Assembly (NCBI GenBank): GCA_001775355.1
Contig: MEWM01000001.1
Location: forward strand, 1-9,414
Length of the DNA stretch: 9,414 nucleotides
DNA from: a candidate division Zixibacteria bacterium RBG_16_43_9
Lineage (GTDB): Bacteria; Zixibacteria; MSB-5A5; RBG-16-43-9
Direction: 5' to 3'
Shown here: positions 4,701 to 9,414 of the stretch, piece after piece
Numbering within the stretch: position 1 is the first letter of the stretch
Layout: every line of letters starts with the position of its first letter
Notes under the pieces: model-generated
What the model saw: the letters and a program-made list of their open reading frames with translations, nothing else
Told to the model about the DNA's origin: nothing
Databases searched by the model: none
Program-made: the position numbers and the translations under genes

Positions 4701-5384
4701 ATGATAAAGCTGACTTATTTAGGGCACGCTTGTTTTACCTTAGAAGATGAAAAACATAAGATAATTTTCGACCCGTTTCTTTCCGGGAATCCGTTAGCTA
4801 AAAGAAGCTCAGAGGATATTAAGGTCGAGGCTGTGCTTGTATCTCACGGACACGGTGACCATTTAGGGGATGCTATAAACATTGCCAAAAGCAACAATGC
4901 GGTCATTATAGCCCCTTTTGAGCTGGCGATGTACTGTCAGAAAAAAGGGGCTAACGTGCATCCGATGCATATAGGAGGAAGCTACAACTTCGATTTCGGC
5001 AGAGTCAAACTGACCATTGCCCATCATGGTTCGGCCGTAGTTGACGAGCAGATAACCTACACTGGCAACCCGTGCGGATTTGTGGTTAGTTTCAGTGGAA
5101 AGAATGTATATCATTCAGGAGACACCGGGCTTTTCTCGGATATGAAGCTGATTGGTCAGATGAACAGATTAGATGTAGCCCTGATTCCGATCGGGGACAA
5201 CTTTACGATGGGAGTTGAGGATGCAGTAAAAGCGGTGGAATTTCTGAAGCCCAAGCTGGTCATTCCAATGCATTTTGATACTTTTGACGTTATAAAGCAA
5301 GATCCTCAAGTCTTTGCTAAAAAGCTGAAGGGTTCAAAGAGTAAAGTAAAGATACTCAAAATCGGTGAAAGTTATAATCCATGA
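4701..5384 (+). CDS. UPF0173 metal-dependent hydrolase, metallo-beta-lactamase fold
   Basis: This 227-residue cytoplasmic protein matches the UPF0173 (YtkL-like) family in length and motifs. The substrate is not established for the family. The metal site is complete: H9 in YLGHACF, H49-x-H51-x-D53-H54 in SHGHGDHLGD, H108-H109 in IAHHGS, H138 and D141 in YHSGDTG, and H191 in IPMHFDT. LIPIGDNFTMG (161-171) is the family hallmark. No signal peptide is present. GGAGGG four bases before the ATG is the ribosome-binding site. The gene is transcribed away from tadA. It is separated from the downstream envelope genes by 371 bases of repeats, so membership of that operon is uncertain. Confidence 0.93.
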   Translation: MIKLTYLGHACFTLEDEKHKIIFDPFLSGNPLAKRSSEDIKVEAVLVSHGHGDHLGDAINIAKSNNAVIIAPFELAMYCQKKGANVHPMHIGGSYNFDFGRVKLTIAHHGSAVVDEQITYTGNPCGFVVSFSGKNVYHSGDTGLFSDMKLIGQMNRLDVALIPIGDNFTMGVEDAVKAVEFLKPKLVIPMHFDTFDVIKQDPQVFAKKLKGSKSKVKILKIGESYNP

Positions 5385-5401
5385 AAAAGAATTCAAGTTG
5401 C

Positions 5402-5458
5402 GTAGGGGTGGAGCTTGACTCCACCTGTCTACTTGGGGCGTCCAATTGGACGCCCCTA
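5402..5458. repeat. Double-hairpin repeat, GTAGGGG type
   Basis: GTAGGGG opens the element and CCCCTA closes it. Inside are two hairpins: GGTGGAG-CTTGA-CTCCACC (5407-5425) and a perfect 22-base palindrome with half-site GGGGCGTCCAA (5435-5456). No T run follows, so a terminator role for the hydrolase gene is not obvious. Confidence 0.7.
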
Positions 5459-5474
5459 AGCGAGCTATAAGAGA

Positions 5475-5506
5475 GGATTCAAGGATTAAAGGGTTCAAGG
5501 GTTCGA
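5475..5506 (+). repeat. Four tandem 8-bp units, consensus GGRTTCAA
   Basis: GGATTCAA, GGATTAAA, GGGTTCAA and GGGTTCGA follow one another without gaps. It is a short degenerate tandem repeat between palindromic elements; function is unknown. Confidence 0.6.
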
Positions 5507-5518
5507 GAAAATCGTAGG

Positions 5519-5537
5519 GCTCCGCAAATTGCGGAGC
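5519..5537. repeat. Hairpin GCTCCGCA-AAT-TGCGGAGC
   Basis: This is a perfect 8-bp stem with a 3-base loop, preceded by GTAGG on the left and followed by six A. The left flank recalls the GTAGGGG family, but the right flank does not. Confidence 0.6.
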
Positions 5538-5544
5538 AAAAAAT

Positions 5545-5595
5545 GGTGGAACAGACATCTTGTCTGTTCTGGTCAGGCAGGATGCCTGACCCACC
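5545..5595. repeat. Composite repeat with two adjacent hairpins
   Basis: GGTGG and CCACC enclose AACAGACA-TCT-TGTCTGTT (5550-5568) and GGTCAGGCA-GGA-TGCCTGACC (5571-5591). The last C of the second hairpin would be shared with the closing stem. The architecture repeats that of 4487-4574 and 5402-5458 with entirely different words. Confidence 0.65.
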
Positions 5596-5614
5596 TGGTA
5601 AAAAAGTCCATAGG

Positions 5615-5632
5615 GCAAGGCTTCAGCCTTGC
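5615..5632. repeat. Hairpin GCAAGGCT-TC-AGCCTTGC
   Basis: This is a perfect inverted repeat of 8 bp with a 2-base centre, followed on the right by GAAAAAAA. On the minus strand the A tract precedes the stem as T residues, so it is not a terminator in that direction. Confidence 0.55.
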
Positions 5633-5647
5633 GAAAAAAATTGTTCT

Positions 5648-5736
5648 GTCATTGCGAGTCCGCCGTAGGCGAGACGAAGCAATCCCTTGTCCATGGAAGG
5701 ATTGCTTCGTCGGTCAAAAGACCTCCTCGCAATGAC
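5648..5736. repeat. GTCATTGCGAG...CTCGCAATGAC intergenic repeat
   Basis: Outer 11-bp arms GTCATTGCGAG (5648-5658) and CTCGCAATGAC (5726-5736) enclose an inner 13-bp stem GACGAAGCAATCC/GGATTGCTTCGTC (5673-5685, 5699-5711). I recognise this as a common dispersed repeat type in many bacterial genomes. It ends eight bases before the AGAGG ribosome-binding site of the AsmA-like gene. The 5385-5755 gap contains no credible gene. Confidence 0.8.
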
Positions 5737-5755
5737 GCAAAATAAGAGGTAAAAG

Positions 5756-8173
5756 ATGAAAATTAAAAAAGGATGGAAAATTCTTATCTGGGTCGTGGCT
5801 GTTATCATAGCCCTTTTGCTGATCACTTCCTTGGCGGTCAAACTTATTTTCACCAAAGAGAAGCTCATAGCTATGGTTCAGCCTCAGGTGGAAAAAGCTT
5901 TGAACCGGAAGGTGTCAATCGAAGATATCTCTCCTTCAATCTTCAAAGGTTTGGGTGTGGATATAAAAGGGCTGGAGATTTCAAACCTGCCAGGATACGA
6001 GCAGAAGGACCTTTTCAAAATCAAAAACTTCTCTGTGCGGGTAAAATTCTGGCCCTTATTGAAGAAAAGGATTGAGGTAAGAAAGATAATCCTGGATCAG
6101 CCGGAGATTTTCATCGAGAAAAATAGGGACGGGGTTCTGAGTATTGCTGATTTGATGAAAAGCGGTGGTGGTCCACTGCCTTTAATCCTTTTTGAGAACG
6201 TGCAGATAAAAAACGGGAGTTTTACTTATGAAGACCTGTCCAACGGCAGCAGAATCTTTTTAGGAGGCATAGAGCAAAAAGGGAAACTGGTGATGGATCA
6301 AAAGTATGAGAACGGAAGGTCTGAAGGAAAACTTTCCATCCAGAAAATTGACCTAAAACTACCAGGGTTCAAAAGTAAATTTCCGGAACTTTCTTTCATG
6401 CTCCAGCACAAAGTGAGCTTCAACTTGCCCGGTGACTCCTTAAGTGTCGAACAGGTCAAAATTGATCTGGCTAAAATATCACTGGAGATAAAAGGCGTGA
6501 TAAGAGACCTGAAAACGACACCGCAGGCTGATTTGGTTCTCAACTCAAAAGATATATCTATTCAGGACCTGTTGTCTTCTATTCCTGCAGATAAGAACTC
6601 ACCTCTGTCACAGCTAAAAGGGGCCGGCAAAATGAGGATGACTGCTTCGCTAAAAGGTGAGCTTAAAGGTAAAACTTTGCCGAACTTTAAAGGTCAGGTG
6701 GCTCTTAAGGATGTAAGGATCGATTTTGCCAGAGTCCCGCAGCCTTTTCTCCTGCCTTCTGGCCAGATCGATTTTGATAACCAGGGATTAAGCGTCATCA
6801 CTCAGGATGCGAAATTAGGGGATACTCCATTAGAACTCAAGGCAGTGATTGATAATTACTCAGATCCGAATCTGACCTCCGAGCTTAAAACTAAATTCGA
6901 TCTGGCAATCGTGAAAGAAGTGCAAAAACTGCCAGAGGGCACAAATCTCTCCGGTTCAGTTGATATCGATGCTAAAGCTTTTGGAAAGCTCAAGAAACCT
7001 GAACAGCTTGACCTTTCCGGAAATTTCAATTTGAGGAACGTGGAGATTTCCTCTCCCAATCTCACGGTTCCGGTGAAAAATCTCAACAGTGATATGTCAC
7101 TTTTCAAAGGGGTCTTGAACATCGACAATCTGAGCCTGAGTCTGGGGAAATCATCTTTGAGTCTTAATGGAAAAGTGGAGAATCTGGTTCAGTCGCTCAT
7201 TCCAGTAAAAGGAGCTCCAAAGAAACCTTTCTTAAGCTTCAAATTGAACTCGCCATTTGTTGACCTGGATGAGATAATGCCGGTCGAGCAGAAAGTCAAA
7301 CCAAAGGAAAAACAGCAGGTGAAAACCGCACCTCCTTTTCCGGATATCGATGCTTCAGGTCAGGTAGAAGTCAAGAAATTAATCTTCAGACAGGTGGAGC
7401 TTGAAAACCTGGTGGCTAATTTAGAGATTAAGAACAGAGTCGTAAAAGTCCAGAACGTTGCGGCTAACGTTTACAATGGTCTGGTAGGCGGAAATGCCAC
7501 TTATGATTTGACTGATGCGAATGATCCGAAATTCGACATAAAGGTCAGCGCGAGCAAGATCGAAGCTAACAACTTCTTATCCAGATTTGCCCTTTTCAAA
7601 GACCATCTTTTTGGAAGTTTGAATCTGACTGCGGATTTTTCAGGAAAAGGTCAGAGTGTGGAACAGATAACCAAATCCCTGATTGCCTCTGGCACCGGGA
7701 CGGTTACAGACGGAAAGCTGGTCAACTGGGATCTTTTAAATCAAATGTCCTCCTATCTTAAGATGAACGAGTTCAAAGAAGAGAAGATACGAACCCTGAC
7801 AAATTCCTTTAAAGTCAATAACGGGAGAGTCTACTTCGAGGATTTTGAAGCCCTGTCTCAAAGCGGGGACTGGAAAGCAAACGGCTCAGTTGGCCTGGAC
7901 GGGAGTCTGGATTATTCGGTGAATGTGGTTCTTTCACCAGAGCTTTCCAGCCGTATAGATTTGGGAGATCTGACCAAGTTCTTTCAGGATGAAAAGGGAA
8001 GGATGGTTCTGGATTTCAAGATAGAGGGAAATGCCAAAAGTCCCAAGTTTACGATAAGCACTGCCAGGGCAGAGAAAAAATTCCAGCAGGAAATCCAGAA
8101 GCAGAAGGATAAGGCGACTGAGGATTTGAAAAAGAAAGCCGGGGATTTGCTCAAAGGTCTGTTCAAAAAATGA
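5756..8173 (+). CDS. AsmA family envelope protein
   Basis: This 805-residue protein belongs to the AsmA/TamB/YhdP-like group. These proteins are anchored in the inner membrane and extend a beta-rich groove toward the outer membrane, where they support lipid transport and outer-membrane assembly. Residues about 8-32 form one membrane helix. VEKALNRKVSIEDI and the following LFKIKNFSVRVKFWPLLKKRIEV, ILDQPEIFIEKN are typical AsmA N-terminal phrases. Repeating beta strands fill the middle. A Lys/Pro linker lies near 510-530, and the AsmA C-terminal domain covers about 615-765 (LTADFSGKG, GTGTVTDGKLVNWDLL). The last 35 residues are Lys/Glu/Gln-rich and probably helical. AGAGG lies six bases before the ATG. 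Its stop overlaps the next start as ATGA. The exact lipid cargo cannot be inferred. Confidence 0.88.
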   Translation: MKIKKGWKILIWVVAVIIALLLITSLAVKLIFTKEKLIAMVQPQVEKALNRKVSIEDISPSIFKGLGVDIKGLEISNLPGYEQKDLFKIKNFSVRVKFWPLLKKRIEVRKIILDQPEIFIEKNRDGVLSIADLMKSGGGPLPLILFENVQIKNGSFTYEDLSNGSRIFLGGIEQKGKLVMDQKYENGRSEGKLSIQKIDLKLPGFKSKFPELSFMLQHKVSFNLPGDSLSVEQVKIDLAKISLEIKGVIRDLKTTPQADLVLNSKDISIQDLLSSIPADKNSPLSQLKGAGKMRMTASLKGELKGKTLPNFKGQVALKDVRIDFARVPQPFLLPSGQIDFDNQGLSVITQDAKLGDTPLELKAVIDNYSDPNLTSELKTKFDLAIVKEVQKLPEGTNLSGSVDIDAKAFGKLKKPEQLDLSGNFNLRNVEISSPNLTVPVKNLNSDMSLFKGVLNIDNLSLSLGKSSLSLNGKVENLVQSLIPVKGAPKKPFLSFKLNSPFVDLDEIMPVEQKVKPKEKQQVKTAPPFPDIDASGQVEVKKLIFRQVELENLVANLEIKNRVVKVQNVAANVYNGLVGGNATYDLTDANDPKFDIKVSASKIEANNFLSRFALFKDHLFGSLNLTADFSGKGQSVEQITKSLIASGTGTVTDGKLVNWDLLNQMSSYLKMNEFKEEKIRTLTNSFKVNNGRVYFEDFEALSQSGDWKANGSVGLDGSLDYSVNVVLSPELSSRIDLGDLTKFFQDEKGRMVLDFKIEGNAKSPKFTISTARAEKKFQQEIQKQKDKATEDLKKKAGDLLKGLFKK

Positions 8174-9093
8174 ATGAGAATCCAAGCTCGTCTAAAAAAT
8201 GGCTATGGCTAATTTTCTGCATTTTTTTTATTCCAGGATTCGCATATGCCCTCGCTCAGTTTGACATATATACTCAAGACCCCAAGTTAAAACAGGAAGT
8301 AGAAGTCACAGCTAAGAAGGCTTATGCTCAGATCTCCGACTTTTTGGAAGACACATTAACTCATCCGGTTACCATCTATGTTGCCGAGAATGAAAATGAT
8401 TTCAAATCTAAATTAGGCTCGGATTTTCCAGATTGGGGTATAGGTGCTGCGATTTCAGAACATAATCTGATTATTTTAAAGTCACCAGCGAAATTCAGGT
8501 ATAATCGCCCTTTCTCAGAGGTTTTGGAACACGAGCTGGCTCATATTTTCTTAGATAAAAAATCAGGCAATGCAGTTCCTCCGCGCTGGATGGATGAGGG
8601 GTTTGCCATGTTGGAGTCCAGGGAATGGAGGATAGGGCAGGACATTTTAATCGTCCGTGCAGTCCTCACCAACTCGATCATCCCTTTACAGCAGATTGAA
8701 AATCTAAACAGTTTCAGTAATAGCAAGGCAGAGCTGGCCTATACTGAAAGCTATCTGGCCTTATCTTATTTTCTGGATGAATACGGAAAAGAGAGTTTTT
8801 TCAAGCTCTTGAACTACCTCTCCTCAGGTCAAGGTCTGGATTTAGCCTTCCTCAAAGCCACGGGTGAAAGCTACATCGATTTTCAGGTCGGTTTTGTAAA
8901 CTACTTGAAGAAAAGGTATAACTGGTTAGCCTTCTTCGGGGACAACATTTTATTCTGGCTGGTGCTTGCCTTTTTGCTGGTGTTTCTTTATTTTATGAAA
9001 AGATATTATAACCGCAAGACCCTGAAGAGATGGGAATACGAGGATAAGATAGGAAAGTATGACTACCATGAGGAAGATCAGGCACCAGATTGA
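8170..9093 (+). CDS. Membrane-anchored peptidase MA-like zinc metallopeptidase
   Basis: This 307-residue protein is a predicted exported gluzincin-type metallopeptidase. A signal peptide or anchor covers residues 10-29 and ends AYALAQ. The active site is H121-E-L-A-H125, with the third zinc ligand probably E143 in RWMDEGFAM 18 residues later, the layout of the peptidase MA-like family. A membrane helix lies at about 257-277, followed by a basic then acidic cytoplasmic tail (KRYYNRKTLKRWEYED). The catalytic domain should therefore face the periplasm. The start overlaps the AsmA-like stop by four bases, and the end overlaps the acyltransferase start, so the three are translated as a unit. A role in processing or quality control of envelope proteins is inferred from context only. 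Confidence 0.85.
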   Translation: MNENPSSSKKWLWLIFCIFFIPGFAYALAQFDIYTQDPKLKQEVEVTAKKAYAQISDFLEDTLTHPVTIYVAENENDFKSKLGSDFPDWGIGAAISEHNLIILKSPAKFRYNRPFSEVLEHELAHIFLDKKSGNAVPPRWMDEGFAMLESREWRIGQDILIVRAVLTNSIIPLQQIENLNSFSNSKAELAYTESYLALSYFLDEYGKESFFKLLNYLSSGQGLDLAFLKATGESYIDFQVGFVNYLKKRYNWLAFFGDNILFWLVLAFLLVFLYFMKRYYNRKTLKRWEYEDKIGKYDYHEEDQAPD

Positions 9094-9414
9094 ATATCTT
9101 TTCACCAGGGGAGTGGGGACTTTAGTCCAGATACTTCCTTATAATGCTGCTATTTTCATCGGCTCTTTTTTAGGAGATTTAGCTTTCAGTCTGCTCAGGA
9201 TAAGGAGAAAAGTAGCAATAGATAATCTGAAAAGAGCTTTTGGTCAGACCTATACTGAAAAAGAATTTAAAAAAATTGCCAGGGAAGCTTACCGGAATGT
9301 CGGCAGGGGATTTGTAGAATATGCGATGTTCCCGGTTCTGAAGAACAGATTGGATAAGCTAGTAGAATTTGAAGGGCTGGAGAATTTTGATAAAGCTTTG
9401 AAAGATAGAAAGGG
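9059..9414 (+). CDS. LpxL/HtrB-type lysophospholipid acyltransferase, 5' part
   Basis: The frame is open to the window end, giving about 118 residues of an expected 290-310. The N terminus reads MRKIRHQIEYLFTRGV, then a hydrophobic segment (LPYNAAIFIGSFLGDLAFSLL), then RRKVAIDNLKRAFG and IAREAYRNVGRGFVEY. This is the classic opening of the LpxL/HtrB family, which adds secondary acyl chains to lipid A at the inner membrane. The HxxxxD catalytic motif would lie beyond the window. Two in-frame starts exist. ATG at 9059 has AGGA four bases upstream, while ATG at 9068 gives the more usual N terminus. The gene overlaps the peptidase gene by 35 or 26 bases. Lipid A as substrate is inferred from the family, and related phospholipid acyltransferases are possible. 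Confidence 0.88.
   Translation, partial: MTTMRKIRHQIEYLFTRGVGTLVQILPYNAAIFIGSFLGDLAFSLLRIRRKVAIDNLKRAFGQTYTEKEFKKIAREAYRNVGRGFVEYAMFPVLKNRLDKLVEFEGLENFDKALKDRK

Noticed and set aside
4690..4704. Four-codon frame ATG GAG GGA TTA TGA overlapping the hydrolase start
   Set aside because: It has GAGGAG upstream and an ATGA overlap, so coupling is conceivable. However, the GGAGGG inside it is better explained as the ribosome-binding site of the hydrolase.
5334..5735. Open frames across the palindrome array
   Set aside because: They are made almost wholly of repeat DNA, lack ribosome-binding sites and disagree with the flanking gene starts.
5402..5736. Possible CRISPR array
   Set aside because: The repeats are unlike one another, are not evenly spaced, and no spacer pattern or cas gene is present.

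Overview
The window reads as a chromosomal segment of an uncultivated Gram-negative bacterium of the FCB type (Zixibacteria, KSB1, Edwardsbacteria or WOR-3-like lineages). The main reason is the secreted protein at the left end. It finishes in a type IX secretion (T9SS) sorting domain with the phrase LGQNYPNPFNP, which is characteristic of such lineages. An LpxL-type acyltransferase and an AsmA-type protein indicate an outer membrane. The exact phylum cannot be fixed from these 9.4 kb.

The left half (1-4423) is transcribed leftward. In transcription order it holds tadA (tRNA adenosine deaminase), a translationally coupled four-helix membrane protein of unknown function, tRNA-Ser(CGA), a small GIY-YIG nuclease gene bounded by inverted copies of a palindromic repeat, tRNA-Ser(GGA), and the large secreted T9SS cargo protein ending at a strong hairpin terminator. 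The right half (4701-9414) is transcribed rightward. It holds a UPF0173 metallo-beta-lactamase-fold hydrolase, a 371-base gene-free stretch packed with palindromes, and then an overlapping cluster of AsmA-like protein, membrane-anchored HExxH peptidase of the MA type, and the start of an LpxL-type acyltransferase cut by the window end. The last three overlap by 4 and about 26-35 bases. They probably form one envelope-biogenesis operon.

The most unusual aspect is the non-coding DNA. At least five kinds of palindromic repeat occur: GTAGGGG...CCCCTAC elements, GGTAGCCGCA...TGCGGCTACC, GTCATTGCGAG...CTCGCAATGAC, CCCTTCGAC...GGGC, and short self-complementary words with 2-5 base loops. Several are composite, with an outer inverted repeat enclosing two inner hairpins. 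One repeat supplies the last codons of the GIY-YIG gene. A low-complexity insert of a different kind lies inside the T9SS sorting domain. The GIY-YIG gene sits between two serine tRNA genes that share a nearly identical upstream leader. A fragment resembling the 3' end of tRNA-Ser(CGA) lies at the far side of the nuclease gene, so the interval looks like a small tRNA-associated cassette. That interpretation is inference; the repeats themselves are visible in the sequence.
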